In this document: one piece after another, positions 35,101 to 44,182 of the stretch
Numbering within the stretch: the stretch's first letter is position 1
Layout: each line of letters opens with the position of its first letter
Assembly (NCBI GenBank): GCA_016192425.1
Contig: JACPUE010000045.1
Location: forward strand, 1 to 64,000
Origin: Burkholderiales bacterium
GTDB lineage: Bacteria; Pseudomonadota; Gammaproteobacteria; Burkholderiales; Burkholderiaceae_C
Direction: 5' to 3'
Length of the DNA stretch: 64,000 nt
The notes under the pieces: model-generated
Databases searched by the model: none
Seen by the model: the letters and a program-made list of their open reading frames with translations, nothing else
What the model was told of the DNA's origin: nothing
Made by a program: the position numbers and the translations under genes

Positions 35101-36513
35101 ATGTCCCAAAGTCTCGCAACCGTCGCCTATCTGGGCGCTGCCATCCTCTTCATCCTGAGCCTGGGGGGCTTGTCCAACCCCGAAACATCGCGCCGAGGCA
35201 ACCTGTTCGGCATGATCGGCATGGCCATCGCCGTGCTGGCCACGGTGTTCGGCCCGCGCGTCAGCCCCTCGGGCATGGTGTGGATTGTCGGCGCCCTGGT
35301 GCTTGGCGGCAGCGTCGGCCTGTATGCCGCCAAGGTCGTGAAAATGACCCAGATGCCCGAGCTGGTCGCGCTCATGCACAGCCTGGTGGGCCTGGCGGCC
35401 TGCCTGGTGGGTTTTGCCAGCTACGTCGATACCTCGATACAGCTGCAGGGCGCAGAGAAAGCCATCCACGAGGTGGAAATCTACGTCGGCATCCTGATCG
35501 GCGCCGTGACCTTCTCTGGCTCGCTCATTGCGTTTGGCAAGCTCAACGGCAAGATCGGCGGCAAGCCACTGCTGCTGCCGGGGCGCCACTGGCTCAATCT
35601 GGCTGCACTGCTGGTGGTGGTCTGGTTCGGCCAGCAATTCCTGGCAGCGCATGATGTGCAGGCGGGCATGCTGCCGCTGCTCGTGATGACCGTGATCGCG
35701 CTGCTGTTCGGCGTGCACATGGTCATGGCCATTGGCGGTGCCGACATGCCGGTGGTGGTGTCCATGCTCAACAGCTACTCCGGCTGGGCTGCCGCGGCCA
35801 CGGGCTTCATGCTGAGCAACGATCTGTTGATCGTGACCGGTGCGCTGGTCGGCTCCTCGGGCGCCATCCTGTCCTACATCATGTGCAATGCGATGAATCG
35901 CAACTTCATCAGCGTGATCGCAGGCGGCTTTGGTTCGGGCGCAGGAGCGCCTGCTGCAAAAGGCGATGCTGCCGCGCCCCAGGGCGAGGTGGTGCCCGTG
36001 AGCTCCGCCGAGACGGCCGAGCTGCTGCGCGAGGCCAAGAGCGTCATCATCGTGCCTGGCTACGGCATGGCCGTGGCCCAGGCGCAGCACACGGTGTATG
36101 AGATCACGCAGACCCTGCGAGAGAAGGGCGTCAACGTGCGTTTTGCCATCCACCCGGTGGCTGGGCGCATGCCAGGGCATATGAACGTGCTGTTGGCCGA
36201 GGCCAAGGTGCCTTACGACATCGTGATGGAGATGGACGAGATCAACGAGGACTTCCCCGATGCCGCTGTGGCCATGGTGATCGGCGCCAACGACATCGTG
36301 AACCCCAGCGCCCTGGAAGACCCTGCCAGCCCCATTGCCGGCATGCCGGTGCTGGAGGTGTGGAAAGCCAAGACCTCGATCGTGATGAAGCGCTCCATGG
36401 CCTCAGGCTACGCAGGCGTGGACAACCCGCTCTTCTACAAGGACAACAACCGCATGCTGTTCGGTGACGCCAAGAAGATGTTGGACGAAGTGCTGGGGGC
36501 GCTCAAAGGCTGA
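35101..36513 (+). CDS. pntB: NAD(P) transhydrogenase subunit beta
   Basis: A 470-residue protein with GGAAGGAAAG upstream. The N-terminal half is a multi-helix membrane domain; the C-terminal dIII NADP(H)-binding domain has [53 protein letters not shown] and [20 protein letters not shown]. It completes the transhydrogenase with PntA. Normal length. Confidence 0.96.
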   Translation: MSQSLATVAYLGAAILFILSLGGLSNPETSRRGNLFGMIGMAIAVLATVFGPRVSPSGMVWIVGALVLGGSVGLYAAKVVKMTQMPELVALMHSLVGLAACLVGFASYVDTSIQLQGAEKAIHEVEIYVGILIGAVTFSGSLIAFGKLNGKIGGKPLLLPGRHWLNLAALLVVVWFGQQFLAAHDVQAGMLPLLVMTVIALLFGVHMVMAIGGADMPVVVSMLNSYSGWAAAATGFMLSNDLLIVTGALVGSSGAILSYIMCNAMNRNFISVIAGGFGSGAGAPAAKGDAAAPQGEVVPVSSAETAELLREAKSVIIVPGYGMAVAQAQHTVYEITQTLREKGVNVRFAIHPVAGRMPGHMNVLLAEAKVPYDIVMEMDEINEDFPDAAVAMVIGANDIVNPSALEDPASPIAGMPVLEVWKAKTSIVMKRSMASGYAGVDNPLFYKDNNRMLFGDAKKMLDEVLGALKG

Positions 36514-36602
36514 CGAGGCATAATTCCCAAAGGAAAAAGCACGACCGTGCGGAATTTTTGCACGGTGATTCTTACGAGATAGACGCATCAGGAGACCTGG
36601 AG

Positions 36603-38279
36603 ATGACCGACCGCATTTGGCTCAAGAGCTACCCGTCTGGCGTGCCCGCCGACATCAACCCCGGACAGTACCCGTCCCTCGTGGCGTTGATGGAGGAGGC
36701 CTTCCACAAGTATGCAGACCGTGTGGCCTACAGCTTCATGGGCAAGGACATCAGTTACGCACAAACCGACTCCCTCAGCAGCGCTTTCGCTGCCTATCTG
36801 CAGGGGCTGGGTCTGGTCAAAGGCGACCGTGTGGCGGTCATGATGCCCAACCTCCCGCAGTACCCTGTGGCCGTGGCAGCCATCCTGCGCGCCGGGTTTG
36901 TGGTGGTCAATGTCAACCCGCTCTACACCCCGCGTGAGCTGGAGCACCAGCTCAAGGATTCGGGTGCCAAGGCCATCGTTATCATCGAGAACTTCGCGAC
37001 CACGCTGCAGCAGTGCATTGCGCACACCCCCATCAAGCACGTGGTGCTGTGCGCCATGGGCGACCAACTGGGCTTGCTCAAGGGCGCGCTGGTCAATTAT
37101 GTGGTGCGCAATGTCAAGAAAATGGTGCCTGCCTACGACCTGCCAGGGGCCGTGCGCTTCAACGAGGCCATTGCGCAGGGTACGCGGGGCACGCTCAAGA
37201 AGCCGGACATCAAGCCTGACGATATCGCCCTGCTGCAATACACCGGTGGTACCACCGGCGTGAGCAAGGGTGCAGTGCTGTTGCATCGCAATATCATCGC
37301 CAACGTGCTGCAATCGGAGGCCTGGAATGCCCCGGTAATGAGCAAGGTGCCTGCGGGCGAGCAGCCCACGGCGGTGTGCGCGCTGCCGCTGTACCACATC
37401 TTCGCGTTCACCGTGAACATGATGCTGTCCATGCGCACGGGTGGCAAGACCATCCTGATCCCCAACCCGCGCGACCTGCCTGCGGTGCTCAAGGAGCTGT
37501 CCAAGCACACCTTCCACAGCTTTCCGGCCGTCAACACCTTGTTCAACGGCCTGGCCAATCACCCGGACTTCCATACCGTCAACTGGAAGAACCTGAAGAT
37601 TGCCGTAGGCGGTGGCATGGCGGTGCAAAGTGGCACCGCCAAGTTGTGGCTGGAGAAGACCGGTTGTCCGATCTGCGAAGGCTACGGCCTGTCCGAAACC
37701 AGCCCATCGGCCAGTTGCAATCCCACCACCAGCACCGAGTACAGCGGCACCATTGGTGTGCCGCTGCCCAACACCTGGATGAAGTGCCTGGATGACGAAG
37801 GCAACGAAGTCCCCCTGGGGCAGCCGGGTGAGATTGCCATCAAGGGCCCGCAGGTGATGGCGGGTTACTGGCAGCGTCCTGACGAGACGGCCAAGGTCAT
37901 GACCGCAGACGGTTACTTCAAGACCGGCGATGTCGGCGTGCTGGACGAGCGCGGCTACTTCAAGATCGTGGATCGCAAAAAGGACATGATTCTGTGCGCA
38001 GGCTTCAATGTCTATCCCAACGAGATCGAGGATGTGGTGTCCAAGCTGCCGGGTGTGCTGGAATGTGCAGCAGTTGGCATCCCCGACGAGAAGGCGGGTG
38101 AGGCGATCAAACTGGTCATCGTCAAGAAAGATGCCGATCTGACCGAGGAGCAGGTGCGTATCCATTGCCGAGCCAACCTCACCGGCTACAAGCAGCCCAA
38201 GGTGGTGGAGTTCCGCACCGAGCTGCCCAAGACGCCCGTGGGCAAAATCCTGCGGCGCGAACTGCGCGACAAAAAATAA
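36603..38279 (+). CDS. fadD: Long-chain-fatty-acid-CoA ligase
   Basis: A 558-residue ANL-superfamily enzyme; the start is preceded by CAGGAGACCTGGAG. The P-loop YTGGTTGVSKGAV begins at about residue 213. Also present are YGLSETSPSASCNPT, YFKTGDVGVLDERGYFKIVD and the catalytic Lys in KTPVGKILRREL. It activates long-chain fatty acids to acyl-CoA for degradation or lipid synthesis. It is a separate unit: CATAAT lies about 80 bp upstream and a terminator follows. Confidence 0.94.
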   Translation: MTDRIWLKSYPSGVPADINPGQYPSLVALMEEAFHKYADRVAYSFMGKDISYAQTDSLSSAFAAYLQGLGLVKGDRVAVMMPNLPQYPVAVAAILRAGFVVVNVNPLYTPRELEHQLKDSGAKAIVIIENFATTLQQCIAHTPIKHVVLCAMGDQLGLLKGALVNYVVRNVKKMVPAYDLPGAVRFNEAIAQGTRGTLKKPDIKPDDIALLQYTGGTTGVSKGAVLLHRNIIANVLQSEAWNAPVMSKVPAGEQPTAVCALPLYHIFAFTVNMMLSMRTGGKTILIPNPRDLPAVLKELSKHTFHSFPAVNTLFNGLANHPDFHTVNWKNLKIAVGGGMAVQSGTAKLWLEKTGCPICEGYGLSETSPSASCNPTTSTEYSGTIGVPLPNTWMKCLDDEGNEVPLGQPGEIAIKGPQVMAGYWQRPDETAKVMTADGYFKTGDVGVLDERGYFKIVDRKKDMILCAGFNVYPNEIEDVVSKLPGVLECAAVGIPDEKAGEAIKLVIVKKDADLTEEQVRIHCRANLTGYKQPKVVEFRTELPKTPVGKILRRELRDKK

Positions 38280-38305
38280 GCGGCAGCCCGCTGCGCCACA
38301 ATACC

Positions 38306-38328
38306 GAGCGGCCCAGGCCGCTCTTTTT
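38306..38328 (+). terminator. Rho-independent terminator of fadD
   Basis: Stem GAGCGGCC/GGCCGCTC with a 2-base spacer, followed by TTTTT. It ends only 15 bp before the next ATG, so the nucleosidase transcript must begin inside or close to it, or depend on read-through. Confidence 0.85.
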
Positions 38329-38343
38329 CTTGTGATCCATCCC

Positions 38344-39093
38344 ATGACCACCGCCATCCTCAGCGCCCTTCCCGAAGAACAATCCGGCCTGGTGAGCAGC
38401 CTTGAAAACGCCCAGCGCGTCATGCACGCGGGGCGCAGTTTCTGGGTGGGCTCACTGCATGGCCAACCGGTGGTGCTGGCGCTCTCGGGCATAGGCAAGG
38501 TGGCGGCGGCCACCACCGCCACGGTGCTGATTGAGCGCTTTGCAGCCCGGCGCATCGTGTTCACCGGTGTGGCAGGCGGGGTGGGCGAAGGCGTGCAGGT
38601 GGGTGATGTGGTGGTGGCGCACGATTACGTGCAGCACGACATGGATGTGTCACCCCTGTTCGAGCGCTGGCTGGTGCCCGGCTACCCCGGCGTGCGCCTG
38701 GCCTGCGACGCTGCGCTTTCGGCGCAGCTGGCACAGGCGGTGCACCACTGCCTGGCCACCGAAGGGCCGGGCCTGCACGCACACCCCGCAGGCCATCTGC
38801 CGCGCCTGCACCAGGGCCTGATGGCCAGTGGCGACCGCTTCATCACTTGCGCCCAAGTCTCGCGCGCACTGCGCGAGCCGCTGCTCGCCGCAGGCCACGA
38901 TGTGCTGGCCGTGGAAATGGAGGGCGCCGCCGTGGCCCAGGTATGCCTGGACTATGCCGTGCCCTTTGCTGCTGTGCGCACCATCTCGGACCGGGCGGAC
39001 GATGACGCCCATGTCGATTTCCCGGCCTTCATCCAGAGCGTTGCCAGCCGCTACGCTGACCACATTGTGCGGCGATTGCTTGAGTTGCTATAA
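38344..39093 (+). CDS. mtn: 5'-methylthioadenosine/S-adenosylhomocysteine nucleosidase
   Basis: A 249-residue enzyme: TAILSALPEEQSGLVSSLEN, ALSGIGKVAAATTATVLIER, FTGVAGGV, the nucleoside-binding VEMEGAAVAQV and TISDRADDDAHVDF with the catalytic Asp. It hydrolyses MTA and SAH to adenine and the thioribose, as part of methionine salvage and quorum-signal precursor recycling. Its last two codons and stop (CTA TAA after TTG) are formed by the 59-bp repeat element at 39085. Confidence 0.93.
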   Translation: MTTAILSALPEEQSGLVSSLENAQRVMHAGRSFWVGSLHGQPVVLALSGIGKVAAATTATVLIERFAARRIVFTGVAGGVGEGVQVGDVVVAHDYVQHDMDVSPLFERWLVPGYPGVRLACDAALSAQLAQAVHHCLATEGPGLHAHPAGHLPRLHQGLMASGDRFITCAQVSRALREPLLAAGHDVLAVEMEGAAVAQVCLDYAVPFAAVRTISDRADDDAHVDFPAFIQSVASRYADHIVRRLLELL

Positions 39094-39143
39094 AAATAAT
39101 AGCTGGTAGCGCTTTCTGCACAAGCGCTAGAGGCTGTTTTTAC
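39085..39143 (+). repeat. 59-bp palindromic element, intergenic copy R2, bridging two stop codons
   Basis: TTGCTAT-N7-ATAGCTG...TAGCGCTT...AAGCGCTAGAGGC...TTTTTAC: the best-preserved stems of the family. It exactly fills the convergent gap. The TAA of mtn (39091-39093) and the TAA of corA (complement of 39140-39142) both lie inside it. The stem ends in a short T-run on the plus strand, so it could terminate transcription. Confidence 0.82.
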
Positions 39144-40129
39144 TTCAGCCAGCCACGCTTGCGGAAGTACCACATGGGCCCCAGCGCGCTGGCTAGCATG
39201 AGCCCGATCACGTAGGGGTAGGCGGCTGCGCCCAGCAGCTCCAGCTCGGGGAACTTCAGGTTCATGCCGTACACGCTGGCAATCAGCGTGGGGGGCAGCA
39301 GCGCCACGCTGGCCACCGAGAAGATCTTGATGATCTTGTTCTGGTTGATATTGATGAAACCGACCGTGGCATCCATCAGGAAGTTGATCTTGTCGAACAG
39401 GAAGGCCGTGTGGCTGTCCAGCGAATCGAGGTCGCGCAGGATCTGGCGCGCCTCCTCGAACTGTTCGGCATTGAGCATCTTGCTGCGCATCATGAAGCTG
39501 ACCGCGCGGCGCGTATCCATCACGTTGCGGCGGATGCGGCCGTTCAAGTCTTCCTGGCGCGCTATGGCGGCCAGTACCTCGCTGGCGCGTGCGTCGGTCA
39601 CATCGCCTGCCAGCACTTGGGTGCTGACCTTTTCCAGGGCGTCGTAAATGCCTTCAAGCGTGTCGGCCGAATACTCGGCGTCGGCGTCGAACAGCTTGAG
39701 CAGCACGTCGCGCGCATCCTCGATCAGCCCCGGCGCGCGCCGCGCGCGCAGGCGCAGCAGGCGGAACACCGGGATGTCCTCGTCGTGCATGGAAAACAGC
39801 ACCCCCTTGCTGCGCAGGCTGGGGTTGATGAGGTTCAGGATGAAGGCCACGCGCACTGAACGCGGCTGCTCGTGGTCGTCGATCAGGAAGTCGCTGCGGA
39901 TGTGCAGCTCGCCGTTGCCTTCTTCATAGAAGCGGGCGGATTCCTCGATGTCCTCGTCCATCGCGTCTTCGGGGATGGACAGGCCGTAGTATTGCGAAAC
40001 CCAGCGCTTTTCGTCCAGCGTGGGGGATTCCAGATCGACCCAGATGGGCTGGAACTGGGACAGCTCTTCCAGCGATTCGATTTCTTCCTGGACAAGGCGC
40101 CCATTGGCGAGCGTGAAAATATTGAGCAT
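39140..40129 (-). CDS. corA: Magnesium/cobalt transporter CorA
   Basis: A 329-residue protein. It has a large acidic N-terminal cytoplasmic funnel domain, a long helix (IRRNVMDTRRAVSFMMRSKM), then two C-terminal transmembrane helices with the selectivity motif YGMN (Gly288-Met289-Asn290). It carries Mg2+ into the cell. It ends inside the 59-bp repeat shared with mtn. The 169-bp region upstream shows no recognisable magnesium riboswitch. Confidence 0.95.
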   Translation of the reverse strand: MLNIFTLANGRLVQEEIESLEELSQFQPIWVDLESPTLDEKRWVSQYYGLSIPEDAMDEDIEESARFYEEGNGELHIRSDFLIDDHEQPRSVRVAFILNLINPSLRSKGVLFSMHDEDIPVFRLLRLRARRAPGLIEDARDVLLKLFDADAEYSADTLEGIYDALEKVSTQVLAGDVTDARASEVLAAIARQEDLNGRIRRNVMDTRRAVSFMMRSKMLNAEQFEEARQILRDLDSLDSHTAFLFDKINFLMDATVGFININQNKIIKIFSVASVALLPPTLIASVYGMNLKFPELELLGAAAYPYVIGLMLASALGPMWYFRKRGWLK

Positions 40130-40298
40130 GCGATTGCTCCCTGTAAGGGGTGGCCGGGGACTGGGTTGGGGGCGCTTTCAGCCCCGGCACGAACCAGGGA
40201 GCTGAAAGCTATCGACTCGGATAGGCTTCCATGGCAAAGGCTCCAAAATGCAACCGGCGGATTATCGCACCGGCTTTTGTGCGGTGCACGCTGTGTGG

Positions 40299-41069
40299 TT
40301 ACGCCGCTGCGGCGGCCAGCGCACGCGCGCGGCACAGGTCTTCCCAGGCCGCAGGCTTGAGGCCGGGGGAACGCAGCAGCACCGGCGCATCGAAAGTGAC
40401 CACCGCAGGCACCCCCGACAGCGTGAAAAGCAGGCCGCGCAACTGCCCCAGCGGCTCGCTGCGGCCCAGGCAGTGGCGCACGGCGGCGCGGCCCATCACC
40501 AGCACCACGGCTGGCGCAAGCTGCGCCACCGCATCGGCCAGCGCTTCGTCCACGCCAGCGCCTGCGGGCCCAGAGGGGGCAAGGTCAAGCGTGCACAAAT
40601 ACACCTGGGGATGCTGGTGCAGGCCCAGCGCCCGCAGCATGTTGTCGAGCAGGCGTTCGGCCTGCTCCGCCAATGCAGCGCTGCCGTGCACGCCTTCGGC
40701 CACCAGCAGCCAAGCCTTCCCCAGTGCGGGCGGGCACTGTGCGGGGTTGGCATCGGGGTACAGCGTGCGGGGTGCTTGCAGTGCTGCATGCTCGGTGGCA
40801 GCGGCGCCTGTGGGGGCGGCAGGCGCCGCTGCTGTGGGCGCTGTAGGGCTGGGCGCTGCAGCGGGCTGTGCCGGCGATGGGGGTGTGGCGTTGCGGTTGG
40901 GCTCTTGCGCTGCCGGGCTCTGGGGGGCTGTCTTTGGGCGCACGGCGGGTTGTGCCGAGGGCGCATTGCCGCTGGTGCTGTCCCCCGGCAGCCACAGCCG
41001 CACGCCCATCTCCTGCAGCATGGCGCGCTGGCGGGGGTCGAGTTGCAGGCTGGGGGTCATGGTGTCCAT
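40299..41069 (-). CDS. Uracil-DNA-glycosylase-like protein, probably degenerate
   Basis: A 256-residue protein: MDTMTPSLQLDPRQRAMLQE MGVRLW, then a long Ala/Pro-rich linker (about residues 30-95), then a UDG-fold region (AWLLVAEGVHGSAALAEQAE, VVLVMGRAAVRHCLG). Family-4 landmarks are altered: the N-terminal GEAPG loop is not recognisable and the usual C-terminal HPAYLLR reads FDAPVLLR. It may therefore bind rather than excise uracil, or do something else. It overlaps the rimI stop by one base and belongs to the tsaB-rimI operon, an arrangement common in Comamonadaceae. Confidence 0.75.
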   Translation of the reverse strand: MDTMTPSLQLDPRQRAMLQEMGVRLWLPGDSTSGNAPSAQPAVRPKTAPQSPAAQEPNRNATPPSPAQPAAAPSPTAPTAAAPAAPTGAAATEHAALQAPRTLYPDANPAQCPPALGKAWLLVAEGVHGSAALAEQAERLLDNMLRALGLHQHPQVYLCTLDLAPSGPAGAGVDEALADAVAQLAPAVVLVMGRAAVRHCLGRSEPLGQLRGLLFTLSGVPAVVTFDAPVLLRSPGLKPAAWEDLCRARALAAAAA

Positions 41070-41551
41070 CACAATGCGCGGCTCATCACCAGGGCGTCTT
41101 CGCGCGCATCGCCGGCAGCGGGGTAGTAGCGCTTGCGCAGGCCGACCTGCTGGAAGCCGTTGGCCTGGTACACCGCGCGGGCCCGTTCGTTGCCCACGCG
41201 CACTTCCAGCCACAGCCACTGCAAGCCCTGCCCACGCGCCCACAGGGCCAGCGCGTCCAGCAGGATCTGGCCCCAGCCCTGGCGCTGGAAGGCGGGCGCC
41301 ACGGTCAGGTTCAGCAGGTGGGCCTCTTCCACGCCGCGCATGGCCACAAAGTAGCCCAGCACCTGGTCGCCGCCCAGGAGCAGGTCGATGCGGTAGCCGC
41401 TGGCCAGGGCGTCGGTGAAATGGCGGCGCGACCAGGGGTGGGGGTGGGCCTGGCCTTCAATGGCCAGCACCTCGTCCAGGCGCGCCAGGCTCAGGGGCTC
41501 CAGGCGGGCTTCGGGTGCCTGGGTGTCTGCAGGGATGGCAGCGGCGTTCAT
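41069..41551 (-). CDS. rimI: Ribosomal-protein-S18-alanine N-acetyltransferase
   Basis: A 160-residue GNAT acetyltransferase: LDEVLAIEGQAHPHPWSRRH, the acetyl-CoA loop LNLTVAPAFQRQGWGQILLD, WLEVRVGNERARAVYQANGF and VGLRKRYYP. These are specific for RimI, which acetylates the N-terminus of S18. It overlaps tsaB by four bases (ATGA) and the UDG-like gene by one base. Confidence 0.93.
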   Translation of the reverse strand: MNAAAIPADTQAPEARLEPLSLARLDEVLAIEGQAHPHPWSRRHFTDALASGYRIDLLLGGDQVLGYFVAMRGVEEAHLLNLTVAPAFQRQGWGQILLDALALWARGQGLQWLWLEVRVGNERARAVYQANGFQQVGLRKRYYPAAGDAREDALVMSRAL

Positions 41552-42246
41552 GCGGGCTTTCCCATGCGCAGGGCTTCGCGTTCCGCCGTGGTTTGCGCCA
41601 CCTTGTCGCGCAGGTACAGGGGCATGGCGCCGCTGGCGTCCACGTCCTGGCCTGCGGCGAGCAGGGCTGGGGCCAGCCGCAACAAGGCGGCGGCCGTGGG
41701 CAGGGCGGCCACATGCTCGGCCCCGGGCGCCAGCCGGGTGGGGTAGGCGGCCTGCGCGTTGCCCGCCACCGTCCAGCCAGCGGGTGCGTGGACATGTTCG
41801 GGTGCGCCCAGCACCGGGCCCGATTCGGCGCGCCATTGGCCATGCTGCCAGTGCAGGTGCGCGGCATAGACCTCGTCCATGCGGGCGTCCAGCACCGCCA
41901 CCACGCGCTGCGCGCCATGCTGCAGGCGCGCTTGCTCGGCCACGGCGCTGAGCGTATCGATGGGCAGCACCCGCAGGCCGCGCCCGCCGCCCGCGCCAAA
42001 CGCCAGGCCCTGTGCTACCGCGCAGGCAGTGCGCAGCCCGGTAAACGAGCCAGGGCCCCGGCCAAACGCCAGGGCATCCAGTTGCGCCAGCTCCAGGCCT
42101 GCCTGTTGCAGCAGCGCCTGCACGGCTGCGATCAGCCCGCGCGAGGCCTGGGCGCCGCCAGGGCCGGTGTGTTCCCACACCGAGGCACCGCGCTGTACGG
42201 CGACGGACAGGGTTTCGGTGCTGGTATCGAAGGCGAGCAGGTTCAT
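41548..42246 (-). CDS. tsaB: tRNA threonylcarbamoyladenosine biosynthesis protein TsaB
   Basis: A 232-residue ASKHA-fold protein: MNLLAFDTSTETLSVAVQRG, LAFGRGPGSFTGLRTACAVA QGLAFG, ARMDEVYAAHL. TsaB scaffolds TsaD for t6A37 modification of ANN-decoding tRNAs. The threonylcarbamoyl-AMP supplier Sua5 is encoded 5 kb away on the same strand. First gene of tsaB-rimI-UDG-like; dacB is divergent. Confidence 0.94.
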   Translation of the reverse strand: MNLLAFDTSTETLSVAVQRGASVWEHTGPGGAQASRGLIAAVQALLQQAGLELAQLDALAFGRGPGSFTGLRTACAVAQGLAFGAGGGRGLRVLPIDTLSAVAEQARLQHGAQRVVAVLDARMDEVYAAHLHWQHGQWRAESGPVLGAPEHVHAPAGWTVAGNAQAAYPTRLAPGAEHVAALPTAAALLRLAPALLAAGQDVDASGAMPLYLRDKVAQTTAEREALRMGKPA

Positions 42247-42291
42247 GGGCCGGTCAGAAGGGGAAGCGGGCATTATCGCTAGACTCGCTCC

Positions 42292-43731
42292 ATGCCCCTT
42301 CTTGCTTCTTCATTGCGGCGCCTGCGCAAGGTCGTTTGTGTGGCTCTTGCCGCAGGTGCGGCCATGGCGCTTGCCAACCCAGCCCCACCCTGGCCCGCCG
42401 AGGTGGATGCAGCGCTGGCGCGCGCCAAGCTGCCGCGCGAGGCACTCTCGGTGTATGTGGCCGACGCGCAGGACGCCCGCGCGAGCGCCCGCCTGGCCTA
42501 CCGGGCGCAGGAGGCGGTCAACCCGGCCTCGGTGATGAAACTGGTCACCACCTTTGCCGCGCTGGACCTGCTGGGGCCCGCCTATACCTGGAGTACGCCG
42601 GTGTATGTCGATGGCGTGGTGCAGGGCGGCAGCCTCAAGGGGAACGTATACATCCAGGGCCAGGGCGACCCCAAGCTGGTGCTGGAGCGCCTGTGGCTGC
42701 TGCTGCGGCGCCTGCAGGCGCAGGGCATCCAGGTCATCGTGGGCGACATCGTGCTGGACCGCAGTGCCTTTGCCGTGCCCGCGCACGACCCCGGCCGCTT
42801 CGACGGCGAACCGCTGCGCCCCTACAACGCGGCGCCGGATGCGCTGCTGCTCAACTACAAGTCGGTGGCCATGACCTTTGTGCCGGACCCTGGGGCCGGT
42901 GTGGCGCGCGTGCAGTACGACCCGCCGCTGGCCGGAGTGCAGCTGCAGCCCACCGTGCCGCTGGCCGCTGCCGGAGCCGATTGCGGCGACTGGCGTGCGG
43001 GTCTGCGAGCCGATCTGGGCAGCCCTGAGCGCACCGTGTTCCAAGGCAGCTATTCCGCCCGCTGCGGCGAACGCGTCTGGCCTGTTGCCTATGCCGACCC
43101 GGCGGGGTTTGCCGCGCGTGCCGTGGAAGGCATGTGGCGCGAGCTGGGCGGCAAGCTCACCGGACGGGTGCGCGATGGGCAGGTGCCTGCAGGGCTGCGC
43201 CCTGCGTTCCAGGCCACATCCCCCGCGCTGGCCGAGGTGGTGCGCGACGTCAACAAGTACAGCAACAACGTCATGGCGCAGCATGTGTTTCTCACGCTGG
43301 CCTTGCAAAAGAACGCGGTGGCCAGTTTCGAGGGCGCACAAGAGGTGCTCCTGCAATGGTGGCGCGCGCGCCTGGGTGAACTGGCGCCCCCGGTGGCCGA
43401 CAACGGCGCAGGCCTCAGCCGGGAGGCGCGGGTGACGGCACTGGGCCTGGGCCGCATGCTGCAGCAGGCCTGGGTGTCGCCCGTGATGCCCGAGCTGGTG
43501 TCTTCGTTGCCCATCACAGGCATCGACGGCACCTTGCGCCGCAGCAAGAGCAAGGCAGGCGCTGCCCACCTCAAGACGGGCAGCCTGCGCGACGTCATGG
43601 CCGTGGCCGGGTTTGTGCATGCCGCCAGCGGGCGCCGCTATGTGCTGGTGGCCATCGTCAACCACCCATCGGCTGCGGCAGCGCGGCCGGTGCTCGATGC
43701 GCTGGTGGACTGGACGGCGCGGGACCAGTAA
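42292..43731 (+). CDS. dacB: D-alanyl-D-alanine carboxypeptidase/endopeptidase (PBP4 type)
   Basis: A 479-residue exported class C penicillin-binding protein. A signal peptide ends near AMALA. The active site is Ser80-x-x-Lys83 (PASVMKLVTTFAALD), Ser324-Asn-Asn (KYSNNVMAQ) and Lys428-Thr-Gly (HLKTGSLRD). Between the first two lies the PBP4 insert (VIVGDIVLDRSAF). It trims or cleaves peptide cross-links in the periplasm. Divergent from tsaB with 45 bp between. Confidence 0.95.
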   Translation: MPLLASSLRRLRKVVCVALAAGAAMALANPAPPWPAEVDAALARAKLPREALSVYVADAQDARASARLAYRAQEAVNPASVMKLVTTFAALDLLGPAYTWSTPVYVDGVVQGGSLKGNVYIQGQGDPKLVLERLWLLLRRLQAQGIQVIVGDIVLDRSAFAVPAHDPGRFDGEPLRPYNAAPDALLLNYKSVAMTFVPDPGAGVARVQYDPPLAGVQLQPTVPLAAAGADCGDWRAGLRADLGSPERTVFQGSYSARCGERVWPVAYADPAGFAARAVEGMWRELGGKLTGRVRDGQVPAGLRPAFQATSPALAEVVRDVNKYSNNVMAQHVFLTLALQKNAVASFEGAQEVLLQWWRARLGELAPPVADNGAGLSREARVTALGLGRMLQQAWVSPVMPELVSSLPITGIDGTLRRSKSKAGAAHLKTGSLRDVMAVAGFVHAASGRRYVLVAIVNHPSAAAARPVLDALVDWTARDQ

Positions 43732-43756
43732 CACCCCTCCAACCTGCATATTGACC

Positions 43757-44014
43757 ATGCCCTGGATCGACTGGATCGGCTACCTGGCCGCAGGCCTGAC
43801 CACCCTGAGCTTTGTGCCGCAGGCGCTGCACACCTTTCGTACGCGCGATGTGCGCGGCATTTCCCTGGGCATGTACAGCGCGTTCACGCTGGGCGTGGCG
43901 CTATGGCTGGCCTATGGTGTGGCGCTGCGGGCCTGGCCCATCGTGGTGGCCAATGCGGTCACCCTGTGCCTCGCGGCGGCCATCCTCGCCATGAAACTTC
44001 GCTACGGCCGTTGA
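43757..44014 (+). CDS. SemiSWEET-type sugar transporter
   Basis: An 85-residue protein with three hydrophobic helices, one PQ-loop/MtN3 unit: WIGYLAAGLTTLSFVPQALH, TRDVRGISLGMYSAFTLGVA LWLAYG. SemiSWEETs dimerise to form a facilitated sugar path through the inner membrane. The start MPWIDW is chosen because the preceding frame is the dacB 3' end. It follows dacB by 25 bp. Substrate unknown. Confidence 0.9.
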   Translation: MPWIDWIGYLAAGLTTLSFVPQALHTFRTRDVRGISLGMYSAFTLGVALWLAYGVALRAWPIVVANAVTLCLAAAILAMKLRYGR

Positions 44015-44148
44015 GCACTGTTTCAAGGGTGTCTTTGGAGCTGCGCCAGGAAGCCCGCCATGGCATTGAAGCCTTGTGGCGGAACGCCAACATTGGTATT
44101 TACCCCCTGCGGTTCTTGCGGTTCGTTCTGTAACATTCGTGACAAATA

Positions 44149-44160
44149 GAACGGTCGTTC
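44149..44160. promoter_or_regulatory. Candidate operator upstream of the SGNH hydrolase gene
   Basis: GAACG-GT-CGTTC, a short inverted repeat in the AT-rich leader, with an additional CGTTCT/AGAACG pairing to its left (44124-44153). This resembles TetR-family operators, but no tetR gene lies nearby. Confidence 0.3.
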
Positions 44161-44182
44161 GTTTTTCTTAAAAGGGGTAGAT

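Noticed and set aside
40130-40298. Magnesium riboswitch upstream of corA
   Set aside because: The region has no recognisable conserved M-box segments or obvious terminator/antiterminator pair.
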